Source: Lysobacteraceae bacterium UBA6001 (GTDB taxonomy: Bacteria > Pseudomonadota > Gammaproteobacteria > Xanthomonadales > Xanthomonadaceae). From it: DNA of 64,000 nt. The stretch is from positions 533-64,532 of the forward strand of contig DJAN01000286.1 of the NCBI GenBank assembly GCA_002429615.1. The letters run 5' to 3'. Position 1 is the first letter of the stretch; the number at the start of each line of letters is the position of its first letter. The notes beneath the pieces were generated by a model. It was not told where the DNA came from and made no database searches. It saw nothing but the letters and a program-made list of their open reading frames with translations. Shown here one piece after another: positions 17,098 to 26,947 of this stretch. A program made the position numbers and the translations under genes.

Positions 17098-20000
17098 TTA
17101 CTGCACGGTTAACGCCACGGTCAACGGCAAAGCAGCTGCCGGACTCACGAAGATTCGATACTCGCCCGTCGATGGCAGGCTGGGAAGCTGCCAAGTCTTG
17201 GCGACAACTGAGGTAGTGGACGCCACTGTCCCGCCATCTGGGCGGTACACCGTGTAGTTTGTGCTGCCGCCGGAAGGCCATGTACTAGGGTCTGCGATCA
17301 ATATCGACGGCGCCTCTCCGGCGACCCCATTGAAGGCAATCCAGCCATTCTGCCCCTCGCGGGACAACTCGATTACCGTCCGCTCGCCGCGCTGCAACGT
17401 CTTCTCAAGGTCAGTCGACACTGTGGCCCTGAAGCCTATCAACTGGGTAGACAACGCCGGCGTTACCACGATCCGATACGTGCCCGTCACATTGGCCGTT
17501 GTGTTGAACTCACAACCATAATTCTGTGGATAACAGTTGCCTGATGTAGAGGATCCATCCGGACGGTAAACCGCTGCGCCGAAATAGGTACCCGCGGACG
17601 CCTGCACTTCGGTAAGGCCCACCCCCAGACGCTGACCCGCGGTTGCATTGAAAGCCAAAAATACGGGCTGCCCACCAAAAGAGGTCGCCACCGAAGTCGA
17701 GGCACCGTCAAGCTGCAAAGCGCTAGCGCCACTGGCGATGGTGACGCGCGAGCTGACTGTTTCGCCATAGCCAGAATCAACCAGGACGGTATACGCGCCC
17801 GTAGCCGGCAACGCTGTGGGATTGACCGTACCCATTCCGGTTATGTTGCCGCTGATAAGCAGCGTGCCTTCCGGGCGATAAATTCTGTAATAGACCACTT
17901 TACCCGCTGGTACCGTCATCTGGCCGGCCACTTGGAGAGACAGCCACTCCCCCGCCTGTCCGGCATAGGTGAATCGCGCGTTTTGCCCTCTTCGCGCAAT
18001 GTTGATGTCCACCGGAGTGTCCTTCTGAAGCGTGCCCGTCAGATCTGGCGAGATGGCCAGCTTGAACGACATGGTCTGGTTTGCCGTCTGGGGCGTAACC
18101 ACCACGCTGTAGATCCCGGCGTCGGTAGCAGTCAGGCTCAGCTTGCAACCTTGATTGGAAGTGCTGCAGGTGGCGGTTGTCGCGCTAGTGCCGTTGGGGC
18201 GATAGACGGCCGCCCCCAGACTCGTCCCGGTGGACAGGACGAGATCGTAGATTCCGATGCCCAGTTGCTGGCCGGCGGCCGCCTGGAAAGTGGCGTACAC
18301 CGGTTGCCCGCCGAATGCGGTCTGAAGACTGCCTGGACTTCCGCCGACCTGCTGGGTGTCACCTGTCGACAGTGTGACGCGCGCGACCACGCTCTCACCG
18401 CTCCCACCCTCCACCAGTACCTGATAGGTGCCAGTGACAGGCAACCTCATATCCATGGCCCCGAGATTGGTGGTACTGAAGCTGTTAAGTGCCGAACCAT
18501 CTGGCTTGTAGACACGGTAGTAGACGGAACGCCCGGAGGGGACGGACGTTTGTCCAGCCACCTGCAATGACAACGCCTCGCCGGCCTGGCCATTGAAGTT
18601 CAGGCGCTGATTCTGCCCACGGCGAGGAAGCACTAGATCGAAGGGCGCATCGCGTTCCAGCGTAGCGACCAGATCTTGCGAAATCGTCGCCTTGAAGCTC
18701 ATCGTTTGGCTGGCACTTTGCGGCGTAACCACCACGCTATATATGCCCGTTTCAACAGCGTTGATGTTGAAGGCGCATCCACCATTGCTGACAGAGCAAG
18801 TGCCACTTCCCGCGGTCACTCCTCCAGGCCGGTAGGTGTAAACGCTCACGTAGCTGCCCGAAGACACCGCAAGGTCACTGATCCCCAATCCGATCTGCTG
18901 ACCAGCGCTCGCCTGGAAAGTCACGTAGGCAGACTGCCCCGGCAACACCGTAGACAAATCGCCGACCGCGCCATCAACAGTAGCCCCACTGTCAGTACCG
19001 CTGGTGAGTACAAGCTGCGCATTGACCGTCGCCCCATAGGCAGGGTCCACGAATACCTGATACTCGCCGCTCGCAGGCAGAGTGGTCATATTGATGACGT
19101 CGTTGCTGGTGCCGCCGCCGCTAGTGAGCGAGGTTCCGTCTGGCTTGTATATCTGATAGGAAACGCTCTTTCCGGCCGGCACCGTCGCCTGGCCGGACAG
19201 CTTCAACGCCATGGTCTCGCCAGCTTGGGCGCTGAAAGCCAGGCGCGCGTTCTGCCCTCGGCGCGGGATACCCAGCGCAAAAGTGGTCTCGCGCGGAAGC
19301 ACTACACGAAGATCATTACTGACAGTGACCTTGTAGCTCATGGTCTGCGTGGCGTTCTGAGGCGCCACGACGATGCTGTAGTTCCCCACTTCCGGCGCAC
19401 TGAAGTTGGCGTCGCATCCCTGGTTCGAAAGATTGCAGTTGACGCTTCCAACCGTGCTGCCATTCGGTCGATAGACGTACATTGATACGTAGGAGCCTGA
19501 ACTCGCCGTCAGATCACTTATGCCAATTCCCAGTTGTTGTCCAACCTCGGTAACGGGAAATGTTGTAAATGTGGCCTGACCTGCAACCGTGGTAGTGACG
19601 CCCCCTTGGTCACCGTTAACGACAGGCGCGTCTCCATTCCCCGCAGTGAGCAGCAAGCGCGCCTGTGCCTTCACGCCATATGTCGGATCAATGAACAGTA
19701 GATACTCGCCGCTTGCCGGCAGATTGATCATTCGCAAGTCCGCATAGGCGGACGGGGCAGCACTCGTCAACAGCGTGCCATCGGGCTTGTAGATCGAGTA
19801 CGTCACGGACCGGCCACTGGACTCCGTAGCCTGGCCCGTGATCTGAAGCGCCAGATTCTCTCCCGCCGCCGCAACAAATGACGCGCGCATGTTCTGGCCA
19901 TAACGCGGTATGACGAGACTAGTTGGCGTCTCCCGCGCTAGCACACCGCGCATGTCGTTGGACAACGTCGCCTTAAGACTTATCGCGCTAGACGAGGCCT

Positions 20001-22653
20001 GCGGTGAAACTACGACGCTGTACCGACCAACTGCAGCGGCCCGGATGTTGAACTCACATCCGCTCGCTTGATAGCAGGTGCCAGAAGTCAAGGACGTCCC
20101 ATCAGGCCGGTAAAGGTAAACGTTGACATACGTGCCCGTACTTAGCTGTATGTCATGAACTGCAAGACCCAGACGTTGATCCACCTCACTGGCATCGAAC
20201 GTGAGGAAGGCAGGATGCCCGGGAATCTGCGCGACGTACTCTCCCGAAGCGCCATCAATGACCATGCCCGATTGGCGCCCATCAGTCAGTGTGAGACTGA
20301 CATCCAACGTCTCTCCGTCGGACGGATCAACGAAAACCATGTACTTCCCGTCGGAAGGCAACGAGGACAACAGCACAGTAGAGAAGGAACTTGTGCTGGC
20401 CTCTTTGAAGACGGTGCCATCCGGCTTCACGACTTGATATGTGACTGATTTTCCGGCTGGAAAAGTCGACGTTCCAGCAACTTGCAGAGCAAGCGTCTCT
20501 CCTGCCTGGGCGTCAAAGAACAGCCGAGCATTCTGGCCCCGTCGACTGATCTGCAGCTGCAGCGGGGATTCGCGCGCGATATCCGTGCGTAGATCATTGG
20601 ATAGCGTGATCTTGAACTGCATCGTCTGGCTGGCACTGGCTGGCTTCACCATGACGCTATAGCGACCCACGACCGGCGCCCTGACATTCAGATCACAACC
20701 ACCATCGGATTGCGTGCACGTCGTGCTAACCAGCGTAGTTCCGTCGGGCCGATACACATAGGCATTGACATAAGTGCCAGAACTTAGGACCAAGTCACTG
20801 ATGCCCAACCCCAGACGCTGATCGGCCTCGGTGACATCGAAATTGAAATAAGCCGATTGCCCCCCCAAGGGAGCCGCGAATTGGCCAAAGTTCCCGTCAA
20901 TCGGCTGATTGTTGTTGGCGCTGTCCATCAGCACGACCCGGGAGCCCATGGTTGCGCCGTAGTCGGCATCTACAAAGACGAAGTAGTCGCCGCTCTGCGG
21001 AAGGCTGGGGAAGTTGAATATCTGGTAAGTAAAAACATCACCCGCTGACAACAATGTGCCGTCAGGCTTATAGATGCTGTAGTTGACAGCACGACCGGCA
21101 GGGAAAGTGGTCTGTGCAAATATCGAGAGAGCAATCGAATCGCCCGCTTGCGCGGAAAATGTCAATCGACCATTCTGTCCGCGCCTGGCCAGCGTCAGGT
21201 CAAGAGGCACCTCCCGCTGTAATGCGATATACAGATCGTTGCTCAGTATCGCTTTCGTCTGGAAGGTCTGGCCGCTCTGCGGCGTGAATACGATACTGTA
21301 CGTGCTCGCCTGAGGAGCGCGGATGTTGAAGTGGCACCCGGCGTATGACGCATAGCAGGATCCACTCGTGACCGACGTTCCGTCGCGGCTTAGCACCGCG
21401 ATCGACATGTAGGTTCCTGAAGAGAACGAGGGTTCGACCACGCCGAGACCCAGACGTTGATCTCGCGATGCGTAGAAGATGAGGCGCTTCTTTTGGCCGT
21501 TGACGGTTGTGGCGAGCGAAGAGAAGTCGCCATCTTCCGTGATGGACTTACTCCTCTCAATCGACAGGTTCCAGCTTGCTGGGCCCTGTACTGGCTTTAT
21601 CAACAGCAGATACGTGCCAGCACTGTCGGCCGGCGGCAATAGCAGACTTGGGTTGGCCGGGGTCGCCGTGCCGCTGACAACCAAGCGATTGGATGGGTCA
21701 TAGACCGAATAAGCCAAGCTGGCCACACTGATCGACGAGAACTGGACATCCAGGTACTCGCCCAGTTGCGCGTCGACCATCACCGCCGCCCGTTCACCGG
21801 TGGCCTGAGTGGAAAAATTACCCGCAGGCGCGTCCGGCAGTACACGTGTGCTGGAGGTGATCTCCCCTGGACTGATGCCGCTGGGCAGAACCACCAGATC
21901 TTGCGTGCTTACGGCCATGCCGTAGGGAGTGCTAACCGAGACTTTTCCAGTATTGGCGCCGGATGGCACCGTGAACGTCAGCGACGTGTCGCCCGAACTG
22001 CTGATGGCGCTTGTACGCCCCCCCACACGCACGGCAGTTTGGTGGTTGAGTGGATACAGCGACCGACCGGTGATCGTAATGCTGTCGCCCGCCACCCCAA
22101 CGGCCGGCGAGAATCCGTCAATGCTAGGCGCCAGGTCGCTCTCATCGACGATGAATGCCTTGGTACTGGAGACCGACTGCGAGCCCACCGCTATCGAAAT
22201 GGGCCCAGTGGTCGCCCCTGGCGGCACAATTACAAGCAGATCGGTGCTCGAAGCGGTCGTAACCGTTGCAGCAGCGCCACCAAAACGGACGGCATTGGAC
22301 GCCGGAATTGGACTGAAGCCCTGCCCCTGTAGTCGTACCTGGGTGCCCGACACTCCGCGCTCCGGGGAGAAGGAGAACAGCGCCAACTCCCCAGCTGCCA
22401 GTCGATCGACCTGGAGAATATTCCCCATCACGTCGTAGACATAGCGCGCCGACTCACCTGCGTCGTTAGTAACTGCGACCAGGCGTCCATTGGCGTCATA
22501 GACGTATCGGGTTGCCGAGGCGGCGCCAGTCATCGCAAGCGCGAAAACGCATACACCCCACAAGCAGAGACGGGCCCATACCTGCGTGACCTTGCCACGA
22601 TTGCCGAACAGGCGCCGACGAACGTCGGCACCCCACCGCACGATTCCTTCCAT
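17098..22653 (-). CDS. Giant secreted TIG-domain protein with seven ~200-residue repeats
   Basis: An 1851-aa protein with a signal peptide (LCLWGVCVFALAMTGAASA) followed directly by two YD-type motifs (TRYVYDANGRL, ARYVYDVMGN). Two IPT/TIG Ig-like domains follow at ~92-255 (FSPERGVSGTQVRLQGQGFS; FSPAVGVAGDSITITGRSLY). The rest is seven long repeats, each with a QRLGLGI-like strand, a YRPDGT motif, a C....GC pair, a YSVVVTPQ motif, a (R)RGQNAR motif, AGE.LALQVAGQ and a second YKPDGT...LPASGEY unit. The regular Cys pairs support an extracytoplasmic location. It lies 57 bp upstream of the RHS gene on the same strand, so the two are almost surely one operon. The role is unknown: adhesin, surface scaffold or carrier for the RHS toxin are options. 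Confidence 0.9.
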   Translation of the reverse strand: MEGIVRWGADVRRRLFGNRGKVTQVWARLCLWGVCVFALAMTGAASATRYVYDANGRLVAVTNDAGESARYVYDVMGNILQVDRLAAGELALFSFSPERGVSGTQVRLQGQGFSPIPASNAVRFGGAAATVTTASSTDLLVIVPPGATTGPISIAVGSQSVSSTKAFIVDESDLAPSIDGFSPAVGVAGDSITITGRSLYPLNHQTAVRVGGRTSAISSSGDTSLTFTVPSGANTGKVSVSTPYGMAVSTQDLVVLPSGISPGEITSSTRVLPDAPAGNFSTQATGERAAVMVDAQLGEYLDVQFSSISVASLAYSVYDPSNRLVVSGTATPANPSLLLPPADSAGTYLLLIKPVQGPASWNLSIERSKSITEDGDFSSLATTVNGQKKRLIFYASRDQRLGLGVVEPSFSSGTYMSIAVLSRDGTSVTSGSCYASYAGCHFNIRAPQASTYSIVFTPQSGQTFQTKAILSNDLYIALQREVPLDLTLARRGQNGRLTFSAQAGDSIALSIFAQTTFPAGRAVNYSIYKPDGTLLSAGDVFTYQIFNFPSLPQSGDYFVFVDADYGATMGSRVVLMDSANNNQPIDGNFGQFAAPLGGQSAYFNFDVTEADQRLGLGISDLVLSSGTYVNAYVYRPDGTTLVSTTCTQSDGGCDLNVRAPVVGRYSVMVKPASASQTMQFKITLSNDLRTDIARESPLQLQISRRGQNARLFFDAQAGETLALQVAGTSTFPAGKSVTYQVVKPDGTVFKEASTSSFSTVLLSSLPSDGKYMVFVDPSDGETLDVSLTLTDGRQSGMVIDGASGEYVAQIPGHPAFLTFDASEVDQRLGLAVHDIQLSTGTYVNVYLYRPDGTSLTSGTCYQASGCEFNIRAAAVGRYSVVVSPQASSSAISLKATLSNDMRGVLARETPTSLVIPRYGQNMRASFVAAAGENLALQITGQATESSGRSVTYSIYKPDGTLLTSAAPSAYADLRMINLPASGEYLLFIDPTYGVKAQARLLLTAGNGDAPVVNGDQGGVTTTVAGQATFTTFPVTEVGQQLGIGISDLTASSGSYVSMYVYRPNGSTVGSVNCNLSNQGCDANFSAPEVGNYSIVVAPQNATQTMSYKVTVSNDLRVVLPRETTFALGIPRRGQNARLAFSAQAGETMALKLSGQATVPAGKSVSYQIYKPDGTSLTSGGGTSNDVINMTTLPASGEYQVFVDPAYGATVNAQLVLTSGTDSGATVDGAVGDLSTVLPGQSAYVTFQASAGQQIGLGISDLAVSSGSYVSVYTYRPGGVTAGSGTCSVSNGGCAFNINAVETGIYSVVVTPQSASQTMSFKATISQDLVATLERDAPFDLVLPRRGQNQRLNFNGQAGEALSLQVAGQTSVPSGRSVYYRVYKPDGSALNSFSTTNLGAMDMRLPVTGTYQVLVEGGSGESVVARVTLSTGDTQQVGGSPGSLQTAFGGQPVYATFQAAAGQQLGIGIYDLVLSTGTSLGAAVYRPNGTSATTATCSTSNQGCKLSLTATDAGIYSVVVTPQTANQTMSFKLAISPDLTGTLQKDTPVDINIARRGQNARFTYAGQAGEWLSLQVAGQMTVPAGKVVYYRIYRPEGTLLISGNITGMGTVNPTALPATGAYTVLVDSGYGETVSSRVTIASGASALQLDGASTSVATSFGGQPVFLAFNATAGQRLGVGLTEVQASAGTYFGAAVYRPDGSSTSGNCYPQNYGCEFNTTANVTGTYRIVVTPALSTQLIGFRATVSTDLEKTLQRGERTVIELSREGQNGWIAFNGVAGEAPSILIADPSTWPSGGSTNYTVYRPDGGTVASTTSVVAKTWQLPSLPSTGEYRIFVSPAAALPLTVALTVQ

Positions 22654-22774
22654 AGCAGCTCACCCCTGAGCCATGCGGCCCATGGCCGCTCCGTGGAACG
22701 CTGGCGCCAGCGTGGCGCATCCAAGCCCGACGATTTACAGTTCGCCCAGGGGTGCTGTCAAGGCAGACGGAAAA

Positions 22775-23800
22775 ATGCAACTAGGGATTGGAACTATCGC
22801 TGCAAAATTCGCGGGTATTGGGTTGTTCTTGCTGCCGCTAGTTTCATGCGAACGTGGCGCCCAGTGGCCGGATGCGCGAACGGAAGCGCGTGTCCAGGTT
22901 GGCGCACAGCTTTTCAACGACCCACGATTGGGGGCTGACGGCCAAACTAGTTGTGCGAGCTGTCACATTTCCAGGCTTGCCTTCACGGATGGTCGTCCGG
23001 TGTCCGTGGGGGCCTTTAATCGCTCAGGGACACGCAATGCACCGAGTCTGCTAGGAGTGTCGGCAAACGGCCCCCAATTTTGGGATGGGCGCGAAAGCAC
23101 CCTTGACGCAGCTGTCATGCAGCCCTTCATCAATCCGCGAGAGATGGGCCACGACAGCATGAAGTCCGTGCTAGCACGAATCGGCGCGCAATCTGAGTAT
23201 CGCGCCGCCTTCGGTAAACGGATCGATGAAGCAGAGGTCGCCGCCGCACTTGCGAGCTATCTGAAGGCCCTTAACACGGGGGAAAGCGCGTTTGATCAAG
23301 CATATGCACGAAAGGACTACGGCTCACTCGACGGCAAGGCACAGCGCGGGCTGCAGCTATTCCTCGGCAAGGCACAATGCAGCAGCTGCCATCTCATATC
23401 AGGCAAACGTCCTGCATTCACGGATGGCCAATTCCATCACGCCAGTGTGGGCTTCGAGAAGATCGCCGGAAATATAAGGAACCTGCAGCAAAGGCTTGAG
23501 GCAGCACGCGCCGGAGGCGATCCCATCGGACGCGTCATCCTTGCGGACCCGGACATTGCAGAGTTAGGTCGCTTCGCGGTCACCTCAACGCCACAGGATC
23601 TTGGAGCGTTCCGCACTCCCAGCCTGCGCAATGTAGGGCGCACTGCGCCATATATGCATGATGGAAGCATAGCTACGCTCGAAGCCGCTATCGAACACGA
23701 GCTCTACTACCGCGGGCTGGCCAGTGGCCAGCCCATCAAGTTAACGGTTGAAGAACAACATCAGCTTTCGGCTTTTCTGCGCACACTGGACAGCCCTTGA
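22775..23800 (+). CDS. Diheme cytochrome c peroxidase / MauG-family lipoprotein
   Basis: A 341-aa protein from ATG 22775, chosen for its lipoprotein signal (LLPLVSC, acyl-Cys 25); the longer frame from 22673 lacks one. Two CXXCH heme-c motifs are visible: CASCH at 60-64 and CSSCH at 202-206. Further family marks are FDGRPVS-type (FTDGRPVSVGAFNRSGTRNA), FWDGRESTL and the distal PYMHDGSI near the end. These enzymes use two c-hemes to reduce H2O2 or to oxidise a protein residue (MauG type). It is divergent from the TIG/RHS operon with a 121-bp shared upstream region. Electron donor and substrate are not evident. Confidence 0.92.
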   Translation: MQLGIGTIAAKFAGIGLFLLPLVSCERGAQWPDARTEARVQVGAQLFNDPRLGADGQTSCASCHISRLAFTDGRPVSVGAFNRSGTRNAPSLLGVSANGPQFWDGRESTLDAAVMQPFINPREMGHDSMKSVLARIGAQSEYRAAFGKRIDEAEVAAALASYLKALNTGESAFDQAYARKDYGSLDGKAQRGLQLFLGKAQCSSCHLISGKRPAFTDGQFHHASVGFEKIAGNIRNLQQRLEAARAGGDPIGRVILADPDIAELGRFAVTSTPQDLGAFRTPSLRNVGRTAPYMHDGSIATLEAAIEHELYYRGLASGQPIKLTVEEQHQLSAFLRTLDSP

Positions 23801-23814
23801 TCGAGCGACCGACA

Positions 23815-24288
23815 TCAAGGCTTTGCGTGCTCCGCCATCTCAACAGGGAATATCTCGATTTCTTGCGTACCCGCGAGCTTTCCGTCCAAGCTGATCTCAA
23901 ATAGATAGCGGCCGGGTTTCCACTCGGGAGATGGCTCGAAACGAACGCTGGGCGTAGCCGCACTGGTGGCATTCAAGCGAACATCCCGCGTAGCCACCGC
24001 GACACCTTCGGCGAGCGAGATCATCTTGACGGACAAATCCGCGGCGGCCGTGTGCCCTCTGGACTTTATCGCGATCTCAACAACATCGCCGGGAAACGCT
24101 GGGCGTAGCGACAAGTCGCCTGACCCGCCGACCGGTCGTGCCACAACCTCAATGATCTCCAGCTTTTTCTTGGTGGATTGCTGGCTGTCGGCTGGTTCCA
24201 GCTCAGCAGGATTTCGACCACAGCCCGCGACTAACAAGATGCTTACGAAGACGGATGCTGCTACTGGACACCGGGTCTTTTGAATCAC
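23815..24288 (-). CDS. Hypothetical lipoprotein, convergent with the peroxidase
   Basis: A 157-aa protein starting at GTG 24288, supported by a GGAGG ribosome site seven bases upstream. The lipobox LLVAGC places the acylated Cys at 23. The mature protein is a low-complexity linker (ELEPADSQQSTKKK) followed by a beta-rich domain (EIIEVVARPVG ... FPGDVVEIAIKSRGHTA ... WKPGRYLFEISLDGKLAG), which resembles an Ig-like or CARDB-like fold. I know no function. It ends 14 bp from the peroxidase stop on the opposite strand. The 24289-24640 gap upstream shows no gene; a TTGACA at 24311 lacks a matching -10. Confidence 0.7.
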   Translation of the reverse strand: MIQKTRCPVAASVFVSILLVAGCGRNPAELEPADSQQSTKKKLEIIEVVARPVGGSGDLSLRPAFPGDVVEIAIKSRGHTAAADLSVKMISLAEGVAVATRDVRLNATSAATPSVRFEPSPEWKPGRYLFEISLDGKLAGTQEIEIFPVEMAEHAKP

Positions 24289-24640
24289 CTTTTTGCCTCC
24301 ATGCGAATTATTGACATCTTATTCGGAATCCGCCCAAAAAAAGCCAACCGGCTCGGATATCCAGTGCGAGGCGAAGTCGAATTCCGTCCCCCTATCCACT
24401 GCTCGCTTTATGGCGGACTCTCCCCATGATACGTCTCGTTCAGGATGGCGTGGCCCTACCGACAAGTCGGCGTATAGCCGATGGCGCGCAGCCCTCGCAC
24501 AACCCCACATTGAAACACGGGGACGGCACGGAGCGCCTACGATCCAGGCTCATCAATGGCAGGGCAGCCCCATCCACCCTACCCTGATCGCATACGCTCC
24601 CCAACCTCAAAGCGTGGCACGCAACCGCCACGGAGGCGCT

Positions 24641-25315
24641 ATGTGGAATGACTTCACCCAGATCTTCCTGCTGGTCTTCACCGGCCTGTTGCCGGTCGTG
24701 AACCCGCCCGGCTCGGCCTTGATCGTGCTCGGCCTGGTGCCGGATGCCAGCCCACGCCAGCGCGCCTGGCTGGCCCGGGGCATCGCCCTCAACAGCCTGC
24801 TGATGCTGGCCGCCTCAATCGGCATCGGCGCCTACGTGCTGTCGTTCTTCGGCATCTCGATCCCGGTGCTGCGCCTGGCCGGTGGCGCGGTGATCGCCGC
24901 CACCGGCTGGAAGCTGCTCAATGCCCCGGCGCAGATCGACCACAGCGTCGCCGCCGGCGTGGCCGAGGCCGCGTCCGATGCCGAAGAGGAATCGCTGCGT
25001 TCGCAGCTGTTCTATCCGCTGACCTTGCCGATCACCGTCGGCCCCGGCTCCATCGCGGTGGCGATCGCCTTGGGTACCAGCTCGCCGCGGGAAGGCCCGC
25101 TACCCGTTCACATCGCCGCGGCGGGCACCGCACTGCTTGCACTATGCGTGCTGATCTACCTGTGCATGCGTCATGCCTGGCGGCTACGGCGCGTGCTCGG
25201 CAACACCGGCACCCAGGTCACGCTGCGGCTGCTGGCGTTCGTAATCCTGTGCATCGGCGTACAGATCGGCTGGCTCGGCATATCGGAACTGATCGCCACC
25301 CTGCCCCGCGCCTGA
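24641..25315 (+). CDS. MarC-family integral membrane protein
   Basis: A 224-aa protein from ATG 24641, with GGAGG six to ten bases upstream; the longer frame from 24293 is non-coding in look. Six membrane segments are readable, opening with TQIFLLVFTGLLPVVNPPGSALIVLGL, split here as NPPGSALIV being the family hallmark, then LLMLAASIGIGAYVLSFF, a LAGGAVIAATGW segment, PLTLPITVGPGSIAVAIALG, and two C-terminal helices. The paired NPPG and PLTLPITVGPGS motifs are diagnostic of MarC (UPF0056), inner-membrane proteins of unknown transport role. An acidic loop (EAASDAEEES) is typical. It is followed by a hairpin and a convergent sulfatase. Confidence 0.92.
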   Translation: MWNDFTQIFLLVFTGLLPVVNPPGSALIVLGLVPDASPRQRAWLARGIALNSLLMLAASIGIGAYVLSFFGISIPVLRLAGGAVIAATGWKLLNAPAQIDHSVAAGVAEAASDAEEESLRSQLFYPLTLPITVGPGSIAVAIALGTSSPREGPLPVHIAAAGTALLALCVLIYLCMRHAWRLRRVLGNTGTQVTLRLLAFVILCIGVQIGWLGISELIATLPRA

Positions 25316-25332
25316 TCGATCAAGCGCGGGGC
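25303..25332. terminator. Hairpin terminator between marC-like gene and sulfatase
   Basis: A perfect 9-bp stem (GCCCCGCGC / GCGCGGGGC) brackets the MarC stop codon, with a 12-base loop. It lies between convergent genes and has no T-run. Confidence 0.5.
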
Positions 25333-25346
25333 AGCCTCGCTGCGGC

Positions 25347-26849
25347 TCAGTTGGTCCGCATCGTCTCCAGTTCCTTCAGCCGCTTCATCGCGTCCTGCTG
25401 CTGCAGCAGGCCATAGTTGATACCCGCGGCATTGAGCGAGCTGCCAGCCTGGTACGGATAGTCGCCAAAGTCAGAGAAGAACTCCTTGATGAGCCCTTGG
25501 ATGGGCACGAGGATCCACATCTGCTGGCCGACGAACCGCATCGCCTCGCCCCCCTCCTCCAGGCCGCGCTCATACGGATCCATGCGTAGATTCGTGACCG
25601 TGGCCCATGCGGGAACCGAGCGCGTGGCGGTGGCGATGTTGCCGTGGCTGGCGACCGCGAAACTGACCTTCCAGTCCGCGTAGCGCACCGCATTGAGGTT
25701 GCCGCCCTGGTCGAAGTAATACAGCGCCTTGCGCGGACCTTCCTTGTCCTTGCCATGGAAATACGGCCCGAAGTCATGGCCATCCAGGTGTACCTTGAAG
25801 GTCTTGCCGCCGGCTTTGAACCCCTTCCTCATCTTGCCCACGACATCATCCACGCCCGCTGCCGCGCACAGGGTCGGGAACCAGTCGATCAGCGAGATGA
25901 TGTCGTTGTAGGCCGTGCCCGGTTTGATCACGCCCGGCCAGCGCGCCATCATCGGGATGCGCATGCCGCCTTCCCAGGTCGTACCCTTCTCGCCGCGGAA
26001 CGGCGTCATCGCGCCATCCGGCCACAGCGCGATCTCGGCGCCGTTATCGGTGGTGTACAGCACGATGGTGTTGTCGGCGACGCCCAGCTTGTCGAGCTGG
26101 TCCAGCAGCTGGCCCACATGTCCATCGTGTTCCACCATGCCGTCGGCATGCAGACCCTTGCCGGTGACGCCGTCCGACTCCGGCTTGAGGTGGGTGAACA
26201 CGTGCATGCGCGTGGTGTTGAACCAGACGAAGAACGGATTGTCGTCCTTCACGCTCTTGTCGATGAACTTCTGCGCCGCGCCCAGGAACTCCTCGTCCAC
26301 GGTCGGCATGCGCTTCTTGTTGAGCGGGCCGGTGTCTTCGATCTTGCCACCAGCATGCGAATGGATCACGCCACGCGGGCCGTATTTCTTCTTGAACGCG
26401 GGGTCTTTCGGATAGAAGTAGCCTTCCGGCTCTTCTTCCGCGTTGAGGTGGTACAGGTTGCCGAAGAATTCGTCGAATCCGTGATTGGTCGGCAAGTGCT
26501 GGTCCTGGTCACCCAGGTGGTTCTTGCCGAACTGCCCGGTCGCATAGCCGGCGGTCTTGAGCACGTCGGCAATCGTCGGCATCCAGTCGGCGATGCCGTG
26601 CGGGTCGCCCGGCATGCCGATCGTCAGCAGGCCGGTGCGGAAAGGCTCCTGGCCCAGAATGAACGAGGCACGGCCGGCGGTGCAGCTCTGCTGGCCATAG
26701 GAATCGGTGAACAACGCACCTTCGTTGGCAATGCGGTCGATGTTCGGGGTCTGGTAACCCATCAGCCCGCGCGTATAGGCGCTGATCTGGGGAATACCAA
26801 TGTCATCACCGAAGATGACCAGGATGTTGGGCTTCTTTGCAGCAGGCAT
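25347..26849 (-). CDS. Type I sulfatase (arylsulfatase family)
   Basis: A 500-aa protein from ATG 26849, which has GGAG eight bases upstream (a GTG at 26861 is less likely). It opens with the sulfatase metal site (PNILVIFGDDIG). The modified-cysteine motif is QSCTAGRAS with the Cys at 56, the C-x-(A/P)-x-R pattern converted to formylglycine in active enzymes. Other marks are GKNHLGD, HTNHGFDEF-like (NHGFDEFFGNLYHL), TTDNGAE and the C-terminal binding region. It would cleave sulfate esters from aryl or carbohydrate substrates. It lacks a signal peptide, which is unusual because many family members are exported. No formylglycine-generating enzyme is in the window. Confidence 0.93.
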   Translation of the reverse strand: MPAAKKPNILVIFGDDIGIPQISAYTRGLMGYQTPNIDRIANEGALFTDSYGQQSCTAGRASFILGQEPFRTGLLTIGMPGDPHGIADWMPTIADVLKTAGYATGQFGKNHLGDQDQHLPTNHGFDEFFGNLYHLNAEEEPEGYFYPKDPAFKKKYGPRGVIHSHAGGKIEDTGPLNKKRMPTVDEEFLGAAQKFIDKSVKDDNPFFVWFNTTRMHVFTHLKPESDGVTGKGLHADGMVEHDGHVGQLLDQLDKLGVADNTIVLYTTDNGAEIALWPDGAMTPFRGEKGTTWEGGMRIPMMARWPGVIKPGTAYNDIISLIDWFPTLCAAAGVDDVVGKMRKGFKAGGKTFKVHLDGHDFGPYFHGKDKEGPRKALYYFDQGGNLNAVRYADWKVSFAVASHGNIATATRSVPAWATVTNLRMDPYERGLEEGGEAMRFVGQQMWILVPIQGLIKEFFSDFGDYPYQAGSSLNAAGINYGLLQQQDAMKRLKELETMRTN

Positions 26850-26947
26850 GGCACGCTCCACCGGAAGGGTGGGTAGAGCTTGTGCCTTCGATGCTTCGCT
26901 GGCGTCAGTAACCTTTCCGGACTGATTGCGGTATTTCTACTGAGAGT

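Noticed and set aside
17098-22653. Repetitive DNA considered as a CRISPR or satellite array
   Set aside because: Repeats are ~600 bp, diverged and in one reading frame, so they are protein repeats.
24311-24316. TTGACA as a -35 element for the MarC gene
   Set aside because: No reasonable -10 at 16-18 bp, and it lies more than 300 bp upstream of the start.
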